DNA of 64,000 nt from Streptomyces smyrnaeus (GTDB lineage Bacteria; Actinomycetota; Actinomycetes; Streptomycetales; Streptomycetaceae). The stretch is from the NCBI RefSeq assembly GCF_017676345.1, contig NZ_JAFFZM010000014.1:1-64000 (forward strand), in the 5' to 3' direction. The position numbers and the translations under genes are program-made. Below the pieces are notes generated by a model. The model was given only the letters and a program-made list of their open reading frames with translations. It was not told the origin of the DNA and did no database searches. Shown here in pieces: positions 40,537 to 49,752 of this stretch (its first letter is position 1; each line of letters begins with the position of its first letter).

Positions 40537-42539
40537 CGTTCCTGTCCCCCAAGGACGCTCTGGTTCACATACTGCCGGTCGGGCGCGTACGCCGACGGTG
40601 GGCCGGCCGCCCCGGTCCCGGCCGGGGCTTCCGCCGCGGCCGGGGGCTGCGGCGATGCGCCGTGCCGGCTCCTGCGGCGGCCTCTGCGCGCCGTGCGGCG
40701 CCGCTTCTCGGCCCGGACGGTGGCGCGCCAGCCGACGATCGGCGCTGCCGTGATCAGCAGCGCGAGCGCCGCCCAGGTGAGCATCGCCGGATGGTCGTGG
40801 CCCAGGAAGAGGGAGCCGACGAGCGAGCCGGCGAAGACCGCGATGAAGAACAGGTGCACCCGGAAGGTGCCGAAGAGGGTGTCCGGGCTCGCCGAGTCAC
40901 CCTTGGGCGTGACGACGAACTTGCTCTTGCGGCGCAGCACGGTGTCGAAGAGGGAGCGCGCGTAGATCGGCGCGGACAGCGCGGACATCAGCATCCCGGC
41001 CAGCCCGCCGGAGCCCTCGGGCTCGTGCGGGGAGACGTTGTGCCGCCGGTTCCAGATGTACAGCCCGATCTGCAGCGCGGTGGCGTTGCCGTACAGCGCC
41101 ATCCAGATGGTGGGGTCGATCTGCACGCCGGAGGCGCCCATGCCGAGGAAGAGCGCGCAGGACAGCGCGGCCAGGATCCAGTTGAGCGCCGAGGCCGGGT
41201 AGAAGAGCATCAGCAGGGTGTAGTTGAACAGCTTGCCGGGCGGCATGGAGCCCAGGCCGCGCCAGTACTGCCCCAGGATCGTCTCGTAGGTGCCGCGCGA
41301 CCAGCGCAGTTGCTGGGTGAAGAAGTCCGTCCAGGCGTTGGGGCCCTCGCCGACGGCCAGCACGTCGGGGGTGTAGACGGAGCGCCATTTGTTGCCGGTG
41401 GCCGGGTTGCGGTGGCGGTGCATCTCGAAGCCGGTGGCCATGTCCTCGGTGATGGAGTCGTAGAGACCGCCGATGGACTTGAGGGCCTTGACGCGCACCG
41501 CGTTGCTGGTGCCGACGAACATCGGCGCCTGGTAGCGGTTGCCTGCGCGCTGGATGAGGGCGTGGAAGAGGAACTGCTGGCTCTCGGCGGCCTTGGTGAC
41601 GAAGTTGTCGTAGTTGCCGTAGACCTGCGGGCCGATGACGAAGCCGACGTCCGGGTCGCGGAAGTAGCCGAGCATCCGCTCCAGGTAGTTGGGCAGCGGC
41701 ACATGGTCGGTGTCCACGCCGGCGAAGAAGTCGTAGTCGTCGCCGTGCGCGTCCAGCCAGGCGTTGTAGTTGCCGTGCTTGGTCTTGGCGCGGAAGGCGC
41801 CCTTGGCGGTGTTCCACCTGGCCGTGCCCTTGCGGGAGAAGTGGTGCACTCCCAGCCGCCGGCAGACCTCCTTGACCTGGGGGTCGTCGCCCTCGTCGAG
41901 CAGCCAGACGTGCATGGTGCCGCGGTGCCGCACCCGTACGGCCGCCTCCAGGGTCCTGGTGACCATCTCGATCGGCTCCTTGCCGGGCACGAACGAGGTG
42001 AGGAAGGCGACGCGGGTGCCGGCCTCGGGCACCACGGGTATCGGGTCGCGGGCCACCAGGGTGGCGTGCGCGTTGGACAGGACGTTGAGCGTACGGAACA
42101 GCTCGATCAGCCCGATCGAGACGAGCATGACGACATCGAGCTTGAGCACCAGGTCGGAGACCTCGCCCGCGTCGCGGCGCGTCCAGTGGTCGGGCTGCAT
42201 CAGCCAGACCAGCAGCGCGGCGGACAGCAGCGGGGCCAGGCACAGCAGGAAGCCCGCGCGGAACCGGTGCGGCTCGTCGGCCAGCAGGCTGCGGTAGCGC
42301 ACCCGGTAGGGCCGGTCCGGGTCGGGCCGGGTGAGCGGCCCGGCGAGCCGGCTGTAGTGCTCGTAGTCGTAGCGGGGCGCGGCACGCTCCCAGGGGTGCG
42401 GGGAGGGCCGCCGGGAAGGCGCCGACCGGCCGGAGGGTCTGCGCAGTCCGGGTATGCGCAGCTGCGTGGTCTGCGTCGGGTCCTGGCTGTCGTGCTCCTG
42501 CCATTGCGGGTGCCGGGCGCCCATGGGCGGCGTGGTCAT
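40533..42539 (-). CDS. cslA: Cellulose synthase-like glycosyltransferase CslA
   Basis: A processive GT2 membrane enzyme of 668 residues that makes a beta-glucan at hyphal tips. The cytosolic catalytic domain lies between membrane helices and has LLDEGDD (Asp215), the DxD motif VDTDH (276-278), TED (364-366) and the processivity motif QQLRW (409-413). Two helices precede it (about 95-113 and 133-150) and at least four follow. The N-terminal 60 residues are Pro/Arg-rich. It overlaps glxA by 4 bases, so they are translated together. Confidence 0.95.
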   Translation of the reverse strand: MTTPPMGARHPQWQEHDSQDPTQTTQLRIPGLRRPSGRSAPSRRPSPHPWERAAPRYDYEHYSRLAGPLTRPDPDRPYRVRYRSLLADEPHRFRAGFLLCLAPLLSAALLVWLMQPDHWTRRDAGEVSDLVLKLDVVMLVSIGLIELFRTLNVLSNAHATLVARDPIPVVPEAGTRVAFLTSFVPGKEPIEMVTRTLEAAVRVRHRGTMHVWLLDEGDDPQVKEVCRRLGVHHFSRKGTARWNTAKGAFRAKTKHGNYNAWLDAHGDDYDFFAGVDTDHVPLPNYLERMLGYFRDPDVGFVIGPQVYGNYDNFVTKAAESQQFLFHALIQRAGNRYQAPMFVGTSNAVRVKALKSIGGLYDSITEDMATGFEMHRHRNPATGNKWRSVYTPDVLAVGEGPNAWTDFFTQQLRWSRGTYETILGQYWRGLGSMPPGKLFNYTLLMLFYPASALNWILAALSCALFLGMGASGVQIDPTIWMALYGNATALQIGLYIWNRRHNVSPHEPEGSGGLAGMLMSALSAPIYARSLFDTVLRRKSKFVVTPKGDSASPDTLFGTFRVHLFFIAVFAGSLVGSLFLGHDHPAMLTWAALALLITAAPIVGWRATVRAEKRRRTARRGRRRSRHGASPQPPAAAEAPAGTGAAGPPSAYAPDRQYVNQSVLGGQER

Positions 42540-42727
42540 GACTTCTGTCCCCCCGCACGCACCTGTGGGGCGTGCTCTTGTGCCGAGCCGCGTCCTGGCC
42601 CCCGCTCGAGGCGCGGCGTACTTCGGTCTCCGTGTCCCCGTGTCCCCGCAGCACGGTACGGACCGAACGGTAACCGCACGTCAGGTTCTACAACTTGGCA
42701 GATGAACGCAAGAGCGGAAGGGGTGGT

Positions 42728-43489
42728 TTAGCGCCATTGGGGCGTTATCGGAGCGGCAGATGTGATGGAGGAGTCACCAAAACGTGGCTGCCGTGTGGTG
42801 GCGTCCGAGGCGGTCGAACGGAGTCGTTCACGGATGTTGCCGAAATGGGCGCGCACGGCCTCCTCCGCGCGCCGCATGTCACCGCTGCGGACGGCGTCGA
42901 GGATCGCGGCGTGCTGCTGCCAGGTCATCCGCGGGTCCGGCCGCAGTTCGGCCAGATCCGTGCGTACCCGGTGGAAGGCGTCCCAGAAGGCGTCCAGCAC
43001 CTCGCTCAGCAGCGAGTTGCCCAGCCCGGCGTAGAGCGTCGAGTGGAAGGCCCGGTCGGTCTCCGCCCGCACCTCCCCCTCGTCCGCCTCCCGCCGCATC
43101 CGCTCGACCAGCGCCTCCAGTTCGGCCAGCTGCTCGGGCCCGGCCACCAGCCGCGCCATCAGCCCCGTCTCCACCGCCTCGCGCAGCTCCAGCAGTTGCA
43201 GCAGGCTGTCCTCGCCGCGGTAGTGCCCGGCGACGGTACGGAAGGAGAGCCCCTCGGTCATGGGGGCCATGGACATCGTGCCGACGTAGGTGCCGAAGCC
43301 GTGCCGGATCTCCACGATGCCCATCGCCTGCAGCGCCTTGAGCGCCTCGCGCACGGAGTTGCGGCTCACCTCCAGCCGCTCCATCAGCTCCGTCTCGGTG
43401 GGCATCGGGGCACCGGGCGGCAGCCGCTCCTCGATGATCAGCTTTTTGATCCGCTCCTGGATCTCCCCGAGCCTTCCCCGGCTGCGCAC
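42728..43489 (-). CDS. GntR-family regulator, FadR subfamily
   Basis: A 253-residue regulator from GTG 43489 (GGAGG 8 bases upstream). The N-terminal winged helix is typical (RIKKLIIEERLPPGAPMPTETELMERLEVSRNSVREALKALQAMGIVEIRHGFGTYV). The all-helical FCD domain follows, with likely metal/ligand-binding Asp and His in ETDRAFHSTLYAG and WQQHAAILDAVRSGD. FadR-type regulators respond to carboxylate ligands. The target is unknown; neighbours are cslA downstream and an AlkZ-like gene upstream on the same strand. Confidence 0.92.
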   Translation of the reverse strand: MRSRGRLGEIQERIKKLIIEERLPPGAPMPTETELMERLEVSRNSVREALKALQAMGIVEIRHGFGTYVGTMSMAPMTEGLSFRTVAGHYRGEDSLLQLLELREAVETGLMARLVAGPEQLAELEALVERMRREADEGEVRAETDRAFHSTLYAGLGNSLLSEVLDAFWDAFHRVRTDLAELRPDPRMTWQQHAAILDAVRSGDMRRAEEAVRAHFGNIRERLRSTASDATTRQPRFGDSSITSAAPITPQWR

Positions 43490-43550
43490 CCTGTGGCCTC
43501 CTTCACCCGGGCCTTGTCACCGCCCCGTCACCCGCCCTTCGGCCGTCAGC

Positions 43551-44678
43551 CTACGCGGGCCCCGGAGCGCGGGGCGCGGTGAAGGTGACGAGGCGCGGTC
43601 CGGGACGGCCGTCGGTCGCGAACGTCAGCAGCCGCTCGCCCTCCTCGGCCAGCGCCTGTTCCACCTCGTCGGCCAGCGGCTCGAAGGGGGCCAGGGTCAA
43701 GGTGGCGGTCTTGCGGCCGGTGTCCGCCTTCCAGGTGCCGCGCACCCTGCCGTCCACCAGGAAGGTGCCGGGCACCTGTCCGTTCTTGGTGGCCAGGGCG
43801 CGGCGGACCGGCTCGTCCAGGAGGCGGGAGCGGTCCGCGTGCGAGAGGATGATGTTGTCGTACTCGGCCAGGAAACGCACCGGCAACGGGAGTTCGGGGT
43901 CGGGCCGGGGCGCGTCGGGCAGGTCGAACAGCTCGCGGCCCGCCTCGTCGGTGAAGACCCGCAGCTGGGGCCGCAGCCGCTCCAGCACCTCACCGAGCCG
44001 GGTCAGCCCCGACCAGCTCTGCGCGTCCCGTACGGAGGCCGGGCCGAAGGCGCCGAGGTAGCGCAGCACCATCGTCTCCACGCACGGTTCGGCCGCCGGG
44101 GGCCGTCCCAGCCAGCGCTCCACGGTGTCCACCACCGGCTGTCCCGAGCGCCCCCACAGCCCGCGCGGCGGCAGCTGCACCAGCGCCAGCAGATACCGCG
44201 CCGTCATCGCCAGCGCGCGGGCCTCCACCTGCGGCCAGCGCTCCTGGAGCCGGACGCCGAGCTGGCTGCCGGTCAGCGGCTCCTCGGCGAGGAGCGTGCG
44301 GGCCGCCTCCGCCACCTGCCGGGGGTCAGCGCCGCCGAGCTGTTTGGCGAGGGAGGTGCGCACCATGGCCTCGTGCAGCGGCTGGGTGAGGGCCCGCAAC
44401 TGGATCGCGTCGCGCTCGCTGACCAGATGGACGGTGCCGCGCATGACGCTGAGCCTGACCAGTTCGCGGCTCTCCAGCAGCAGCGAGAGGTCGCGCGGGT
44501 CGAAGTCCGCAACCCTGCTCCACAGGGCGAAGTACGGCGGCCTGGGCGCCTGTGCCTGGAGACCGACCAGGTGCTCGACGGCGTCCCGTACCGGCATCCG
44601 GGCGCGTTCGACGAGCAGTTGGCGTGCGAGCAGGGCGCGGCACAGGGCCGGCCGCGTCAGGGGTGCGGGCATGGTCAT
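43551..44678 (-). CDS. Winged-helix DNA glycosylase, AlkZ/HTH_42 family
   Basis: From ATG 44678 (MTMPAPLTRPALCRALLARQ) the 375-residue product matches the HTH_42 superfamily, which includes AlkZ (YtjB-like) DNA glycosylases that unhook interstrand crosslinks in Streptomyces. The catalytic Q-x-Q motif is present as Gln41-Ala-Gln43 in HLVGLQAQAPRPPYFALWSR, followed by SVMRGTVHLVS. Tandem winged-helix modules and a C-terminal beta-barrel with GTFLVDGRVRGTW complete the fold. It is not inside a secondary-metabolite cluster, so it is probably a housekeeping paralogue (AlkX-like). Confidence 0.88.
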   Translation of the reverse strand: MTMPAPLTRPALCRALLARQLLVERARMPVRDAVEHLVGLQAQAPRPPYFALWSRVADFDPRDLSLLLESRELVRLSVMRGTVHLVSERDAIQLRALTQPLHEAMVRTSLAKQLGGADPRQVAEAARTLLAEEPLTGSQLGVRLQERWPQVEARALAMTARYLLALVQLPPRGLWGRSGQPVVDTVERWLGRPPAAEPCVETMVLRYLGAFGPASVRDAQSWSGLTRLGEVLERLRPQLRVFTDEAGRELFDLPDAPRPDPELPLPVRFLAEYDNIILSHADRSRLLDEPVRRALATKNGQVPGTFLVDGRVRGTWKADTGRKTATLTLAPFEPLADEVEQALAEEGERLLTFATDGRPGPRLVTFTAPRAPGPA

Positions 44679-44820
44679 GAGTCTCGCCGATGGGGCCGTG
44701 CCGCGCCACGCGACGGCCGCGGCACGGCGCGCCCGGAACCCCAACAGCGGGGTATGTACCGGGGCATGCGGTATGGATGGAGACAATTACTCCCGAGGGC
44801 ACCGACAAGGGAATGAGTCC

Positions 44821-45831
44821 ATGCACAATGCCACCCCTGGAGCTGGAGCCCGCGGCGCGCTCACTCCCGGCACGCTCGCGCTCGTCCTCGGCGTGCTCCT
44901 CGTCCAACTGAGCTTCCTGCTCTCCTACATCGGCTCCTTCCACGCTCCCGACCCGCAGGGCATCCCGATTGCCGCCGTCGCGCCCCAGAAGGCGGCCGAC
45001 CGGCTCGACCGGCTGCCCGGGGACCCGCTGTCCGTCACCGTGGTCGAGGACGAGCACACGGCGCGTGAGCGCATCCGGGAGCGGAAGGCCGAGGGCGCCT
45101 ATCTGATGAACCCGCGCGGCAGCCGGGACACCCTGCTGGTCGCCTCCGGCGCGGGCGGCCCCCAGGCCCAGGCGCTGCGCAAGGTCGGCGAGCGGGTGGC
45201 CGCCGACCAGGGCAGGCAGCTGAAGGTGGTGGACGTCGCCCCGTCGGGGGAGCAGGACCACGAGAGCCTGACCGCGTTCTACCTCATCGTCGGCTGGCTG
45301 GTGGGCGGTTATCTGCTGGCCTCGCTGATGGGGGTGCTGGCGGGCACCCGGCCCGCGCGGCCGGGACTCGCCGGGCTGCGGCTGGCCGGGGCGGCGGGGT
45401 ACGCCGTCCTGTCCGGGCTCGGCGGGGCGATCATCGTCGATCCGGTGCTGCACGCGCTGCCGGGGCACTTCGTGGCGCTGTGGTGGGTCGGTGCGCTGCT
45501 GGTGTTCGGTACTGCGGCGTGCACGCTGGCGCTGGAGGCGTTCTTGGGGGTGGTCGGCATCGGGGTGGCGGTGCTCATCTTCGTCGTCCTGGGCAATCCG
45601 AGCGCGGGCGGCGCCTTCCAGCAGCATCTGATCCCCTCGTTCTGGCGGGCGATCGGCGACTGGATCCCGACCGGTGCCGGGACCACCGCCGTACGCAACA
45701 TCGTCTACTTCTCCGGCAACGCGCTCGGCACGCCCCTGCTGGTGCTCGGCGGCTGGGCGCTGGCGGGCGTGGTGCTGCTGCTGGTGGGGTCGCTGCGGCG
45801 CAGGGAGCGCGGTCTGACCCTTCCGCTCTGA
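44821..45831 (+). CDS. ABC-2-like membrane protein of unknown function
   Basis: ATG 44821 follows AAGGGA at a good distance. The 336-residue protein has one membrane segment near the N-terminus (ALVLGVLLVQLSFLLSYIG), an extracytoplasmic domain of about 110 residues (IPIAAVAPQKAADRLDRLPG...), and five C-terminal segments. This topology resembles ABC-2 permeases and Pip/YhgE/DUF3533-type proteins, but no ATPase gene is adjacent. A role in envelope export is conceivable; none is shown. Confidence 0.75.
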   Translation: MHNATPGAGARGALTPGTLALVLGVLLVQLSFLLSYIGSFHAPDPQGIPIAAVAPQKAADRLDRLPGDPLSVTVVEDEHTARERIRERKAEGAYLMNPRGSRDTLLVASGAGGPQAQALRKVGERVAADQGRQLKVVDVAPSGEQDHESLTAFYLIVGWLVGGYLLASLMGVLAGTRPARPGLAGLRLAGAAGYAVLSGLGGAIIVDPVLHALPGHFVALWWVGALLVFGTAACTLALEAFLGVVGIGVAVLIFVVLGNPSAGGAFQQHLIPSFWRAIGDWIPTGAGTTAVRNIVYFSGNALGTPLLVLGGWALAGVVLLLVGSLRRRERGLTLPL

Positions 45832-45889
45832 GGAACCGGAGCGCGGCAGGCCTCCCGATCTGACGCAGCATCAGTTATCGTGCGCGGCC

Positions 45890-47704
45890 ATGAGCGCATC
45901 GGTGAGCGCACCCCGCAGGCACCCGGCGCCCGGCGCGGGCACCGTCGCCGAGCTGGTACGGGCCCAGTGGCACGATCCGCGCCCCGGCGGGCTCCGGGCC
46001 GCCGGGCTCAGCCTCACCCGGCACGCCACTGCCGCGGCTGCCGCCGCCCGCGCCGCGCTCCTGGCCGACCTGCTGCCCCGCGGTGCCGAGCCGCACATCG
46101 GAGTGCTGCTCGACAACACGCCCGAGTACCCGCTCTGGCTGGCCGCCGCCGCGCTCGCCGGAGCCACCGTCGTCGGCGTCAACCCCACCCGGCGCGGCGC
46201 CGAGCTGGCCCGCGACATCAGCCACACCGAGTGCGCCCTGCTGGTCACCGAACGCGCCCACCTTGCGCTGCTGGACGGACTGGAGCTGCCCGTGCTCCGG
46301 CGCGGCGGGCCGGGCCCGGGGCGGCTGCTGGTGACCGACGAGCCCGGTTACGCGGAGCTGCTGCGGCCGTACGCGACCGCGGAGCCGGGGGAGGTCACCG
46401 TCGCCCCGCCCGAGCCCTCCCGTCGCATGCTGCTCACCTTCACCTCCGGCTCCACGGGTGCACCCAAGGCCGTCGTCGTCACCCAGGGCCGACTGGTCGG
46501 CGCCGGAAGCGCGCTGGCCGACCGGTTCGCCCTGGGCCGGGACGACGTGCACTACCTGTGCATGCCGCTGTTCCACGGCAACGCCGTCATCGCGGGCTGG
46601 GCGCCGGCGCTCACCGCGGGCGCCGGGGTGGCGCTGGCCCGCCGCTTCTCGGCCTCGCGCTTCCTGCCCGATGTACGTGCCCGGGGCGCGACCTACTTCA
46701 CCTACGTCGGCCGTGCGATCCAGTATCTGCTGGCCACACCGCCCCGCGAGGACGATGCCGACAACCCGCTGCGGCTCGGCTTCGGCACCGAGGCCGGCCC
46801 CGTGGACGCGGACCGCTTCGCCGCGCGGTTCGGCGTCCGGCTGGTGGAGGGGTACGGCTCCTCCGAGGGCGGAGCGGCCCTCCAGCACGACCCGGACGCA
46901 CCGCCCGGAGCCGTGGGCCGGGCCGCGCCGGGCACCGATGCGGCCGTCGTCGACCCGGACACCGGCACGGAGCGGCCCCGCGCCCGCCGCGGGCCCGACG
47001 GCAGGCCGACGGAGGTCGCGGCCGCCATCGGAGAACTGGTCAACCGGGGCCCGAACGGTTTCGAGGGCTACTGGAAGAACCCGGCGGCCGACGCCGCCCG
47101 CACCCGAAACGGCTGGTTCTGGACCGGCGACCTGTTCTTCCGGGACGAGGAGGGCTGGTTCCACTTCGCCGGGCGCGCGGACGACCGGTTGCGGGTCGAT
47201 GGCGAGAACCTGGCCGCGGCCGTGATCGAGAACACCCTCGCCCACTGCCCCGGGGTGCACTCCGCCGCCGTCTACGCCGTGCCCGACCCGGTCTCCGGCG
47301 ACCAGGTCATGGCCGCCCTCGCCGTCGGCCCCGAGGGCGCCTTCGATCCGCAGGGCTTCTCGGCGTTCCTGGCCGGGCGGACCGAGCTGGCCACCAAGGC
47401 CGCGCCGCGCTTCGTGCGGATCCTGCCGGCCCTGCCGCTCACCGCCACCCACAAGATCGACCGCGCGGCGCTGCGCCGTGCGGGCTTCCGCTGTCCGGAG
47501 CCGGTGTGGTGGACGCCCTACGAGGACGTCCGGGAACCCGGTGCGGGAGCGCGCGGCAGGGCGCCCGGGACCGGCTACCGCCCACTGACCGGACCGGACC
47601 TGGCGGCACTGCTGGCCAGGTACGAGGCACACGGCCGGGCCGGGCTCGTCGGGGGCGGGCCCCGGCCGGACGGGTGGTCACCAGCACCCTCTCGAAGGGG
47701 GTAG
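45890..47704 (+). CDS. Fatty-acid/acyl-CoA ligase (AMP-forming), FadD-type
   Basis: This adenylate-forming enzyme of 604 residues activates a carboxylic acid to its CoA thioester. Motifs in order: LLTFTSGSTGAPKAVVVTQG (P-loop-like A3), VEGYGSSEGGAAL (A5), FWTGDLFFRDEEGWFHFAGRADDRLRVDGEN (A7-A8) and THKIDRAALR with the catalytic C-terminal Lys. It resembles mycobacterial FadD17-like ligases. The upstream sequence CTGACGCAGCATCAG (45860-45874), an inverted repeat just before the start, could bind a fatty-acid-responsive regulator. Confidence 0.92.
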   Translation: MSASVSAPRRHPAPGAGTVAELVRAQWHDPRPGGLRAAGLSLTRHATAAAAAARAALLADLLPRGAEPHIGVLLDNTPEYPLWLAAAALAGATVVGVNPTRRGAELARDISHTECALLVTERAHLALLDGLELPVLRRGGPGPGRLLVTDEPGYAELLRPYATAEPGEVTVAPPEPSRRMLLTFTSGSTGAPKAVVVTQGRLVGAGSALADRFALGRDDVHYLCMPLFHGNAVIAGWAPALTAGAGVALARRFSASRFLPDVRARGATYFTYVGRAIQYLLATPPREDDADNPLRLGFGTEAGPVDADRFAARFGVRLVEGYGSSEGGAALQHDPDAPPGAVGRAAPGTDAAVVDPDTGTERPRARRGPDGRPTEVAAAIGELVNRGPNGFEGYWKNPAADAARTRNGWFWTGDLFFRDEEGWFHFAGRADDRLRVDGENLAAAVIENTLAHCPGVHSAAVYAVPDPVSGDQVMAALAVGPEGAFDPQGFSAFLAGRTELATKAAPRFVRILPALPLTATHKIDRAALRRAGFRCPEPVWWTPYEDVREPGAGARGRAPGTGYRPLTGPDLAALLARYEAHGRAGLVGGGPRPDGWSPAPSRRG

Positions 47705-47735
47705 TATTTGTGTCGTCGGCCGGAAACGGCGACGG

Positions 47736-47809
47736 GCGCCGCTAGCTCAGTTGGTTAGAGCAGCTGACTCTTAATCAGCGGGTCCGGGGTTCGAGTCCCT
47801 GGCGGCGTA
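47736..47809 (+). tRNA. tRNA-Lys (CTT anticodon)
   Basis: A 74-nt cloverleaf: acceptor GCGCCGC (47736-47742) with GCGGCGT (47802-47808, one G-T pair), discriminator A. The D-arm is AGCTCAGTTGGTTAGAGC, the anticodon arm CTGACTCTTAATCAG contains CTT, and the T-arm is CCGGGGTTCGAGTCCCTGG. A second nearly identical copy lies in reverse orientation at 63434-63507. Confidence 0.96.
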
Positions 47810-47817
47810 CCCACAGG

Positions 47818-47850
47818 CTGCGGCCCCCTTGGTTTCCAAGGGGGCCGCAG
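47818..47850 (+). terminator. Terminator of tRNA-Lys
   Basis: A perfect 13-bp stem (CTGCGGCCCCCTT 47818-47830, AAGGGGGCCGCAG 47838-47850, loop GGTTTCC) begins 9 bases after the tRNA and is followed by TCGTCTTGG. Confidence 0.85.
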
Positions 47851-47870
47851 TCGTCTTGGTGCGGAAGCGC

Positions 47871-48662
47871 TCAGATCGCCAGCGACAGCATCACCGGCGC
47901 GGCCCGCTGACTCAGCACCTCGGCGGCGCGGCGCAGCCGGTGCGCCTGGTCGACGGGGAGCGAGAGCGCCAGGCAGCTGACCGCCGAGCCCGCCGTCACC
48001 GGCACCGCGGCGCAGACCGTGCCCACGGCGTACTCCTGCAGGTCCAGCACCGGGACGGTGGGCGGCTGCCGGTCGAGCGCGGTCAGCAGCAGCCGCTCGT
48101 CGGTGATCGTCCGAGAGGTGAGCCGGGGCGTCTTGTGGCGGGAGAGATGGTCGAGGCGCCGGTCGTGGTCGAGCTGGCTGAGCAGACACTTGCCGATCGC
48201 GGTCGCGTGCGCGGCCGAGCGGAAGTCCACCCACTGGTTGACCGCCGGGGTGGTGGGGCCGTCGGCGACCTGGGTGCTCTCCAGCTCACCGTCCTGGTAC
48301 CGGCCGAAGTAGACGGCGGCGCCCACGGTGTCCCGCAGCTCGTCCAGGGTGGCCTGGAGCCGTTCGCGGAGGGCGCGGGCGCGCTCCACGCCGGAGCCCA
48401 GCAGCACCAGCGCCTCCCCGACGACGTATGTGCCGTCCTCCAGTTGCGCCAGATACCCCTCGCGGCACAGCATGCGCAGCAGTTGGTCCAGCTGGCCGGT
48501 GGGCAGTCGGGTCCGGCGGGCTATCGCGTCCTCGTCGATGCCGTCCCGGTACCGGGAGACGGTCTCCAGCACCCGCAGGGCGTGCCGCACCGAGCCGAAG
48601 GGCGTGACCGGCTCCCGTTCCGGCTCCTCGGACGAGCCTCCGGGCGGTTGGAGTAGCGTCAC
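47871..48662 (-). CDS. IclR-family transcriptional regulator
   Basis: GTG 48662 (TLLQPPGGSSEEPE) with AGGGGGA 6 bases upstream gives 263 residues; a longer frame to 48743 is possible. The N-terminal winged helix (GSVRHALRVLETVSRYRDGIDEDAIARRTRLPTGQLDQLLRMLCREGYL) and the C-terminal ligand domain (FRSAAHATAIGKCLLSQL, RLTSRTITDERLLL, AVGTVCAAVPV) define IclR. These regulators usually control adjacent catabolic genes in response to small aromatic or carboxylic ligands. It lies directly downstream of the EhuABCD-like operon and is its probable regulator. Confidence 0.93.
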   Translation of the reverse strand: MTLLQPPGGSSEEPEREPVTPFGSVRHALRVLETVSRYRDGIDEDAIARRTRLPTGQLDQLLRMLCREGYLAQLEDGTYVVGEALVLLGSGVERARALRERLQATLDELRDTVGAAVYFGRYQDGELESTQVADGPTTPAVNQWVDFRSAAHATAIGKCLLSQLDHDRRLDHLSRHKTPRLTSRTITDERLLLTALDRQPPTVPVLDLQEYAVGTVCAAVPVTAGSAVSCLALSLPVDQAHRLRRAAEVLSQRAAPVMLSLAI

Positions 48663-48854
48663 GGTGTCCCCCTGGAGGTTGTGACCGTTTGTACCGTTAC
48701 CACTTCGTGTGGTCACGGCTTCATATCTCACGATAGCGGCCAACCGGGTGCCGGGACGGGGCTGTTTTCGTGATCGGCATATGCCAGACGGCTGAATGCG
48801 CCCCCTGACGCGCCCCTTGGCGCGCCCCCCGCCCCTTACGCGGGGCCCACGGCA

Positions 48855-48887
48855 CCGAGCCCGCGCCGCGATGCGGCGCGGGCTCGG
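48855..48887 (-). terminator. Terminator of the ehu-like operon
   Basis: A perfect 15-bp stem (CCGAGCCCGCGCCGC 48855-48869 with its complement at 48873-48887, loop GAT) lies 41 bases downstream of the ATPase stop codon. Confidence 0.85.
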
Positions 48888-48927
48888 CAGGGCCCCAGGG
48901 GCGCGCGTTCGTCGATGACGTGATGAG

Positions 48928-49752
48928 TCACAGGACGGCGCTGAGGAACTCCCTGGTGCGCTCGTGCTCCGGGTCGGTGAAGATCTTCTCCGGCGCTCCG
49001 GACTCGATGACCCGCCCCGCGTCGAACATCAGCACGTCGTCGGAGATGTCCCGCGCGAAGTTCATCTCGTGCGTGACGCAGAGCATGGTGATGTCCGTGG
49101 AGTGGGCGATGTCCCGCAGCACGTCCAGCACCCCGGCCACCAGCTCCGGGTCGAGCGCCGAGGTGACCTCGTCCAGCAGCAGCACCTGCGGCCGCATCGC
49201 GAGGGCACGCGCGATGGCCACCCGCTGCTGCTGGCCGCCGGACAGCTGGCTGGGGTACTTGTCGATGTGGTCGGTCAGCCCGACCATCTCCATCAGTTCA
49301 CGCGCCCGCTGCTCGGCCTCGTCCTTGCCCAGGCCCAGCACATGCACCGGAGCCTCGGTGATGTTGCGCAGCACCTTCATGTTGGGGAAGAGGTTGAACT
49401 GCTGGAAGACCATGCCGATGTTCTTGCGGACCTCGCGCGAGTGCCTCTCGCTCGCCGGCACCAGCTTGCCGTTCTTCTCCTCGTGGGAGAGGTACTCGCC
49501 GCCCACCTTGATGGTGCCCTCGTCGGGCTTCACCAGGGTCATCAGCAGCCGCAGGATGGTCGTCTTGCCCGATCCGGACGGGCCGATGAGGGTGACGTGC
49601 TTGCCGGACGACACATCGAAACAGAGGTTGTCCAGCACCACGTTGCTGCCGTAGCGCTTGGTGACGTTGTCGAACTTGATCAGTTCGCTGCCGTCGACGG
49701 CGGGGTTCGTACCCTCGCTCACGGCTGTGCTCGGGTTCTTCTCAACGGACAA
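48928..49752 (-). CDS. ehuA: EhuA-like amino-acid ABC importer ATPase
   Basis: This 274-residue ATPase belongs to the polar amino-acid/ectoine importer family. Walker A is GPSGSGKTT, the Q-loop is GMVFQQFNLFPNMKVLRNI, the signature is LSGGQQQRVAIARALAM, Walker B is VLLLDEVTSALDPELV and the switch His is in VTHEMNFAR. It overlaps ehuD by 11 bases and is the last gene of the operon. Symbols follow the EhuABCD ectoine transporter, to which the binding protein looks closest; the true substrate may differ. Confidence 0.88.
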   Translation of the reverse strand: MSVEKNPSTAVSEGTNPAVDGSELIKFDNVTKRYGSNVVLDNLCFDVSSGKHVTLIGPSGSGKTTILRLLMTLVKPDEGTIKVGGEYLSHEEKNGKLVPASERHSREVRKNIGMVFQQFNLFPNMKVLRNITEAPVHVLGLGKDEAEQRARELMEMVGLTDHIDKYPSQLSGGQQQRVAIARALAMRPQVLLLDEVTSALDPELVAGVLDVLRDIAHSTDITMLCVTHEMNFARDISDDVLMFDAGRVIESGAPEKIFTDPEHERTREFLSAVL

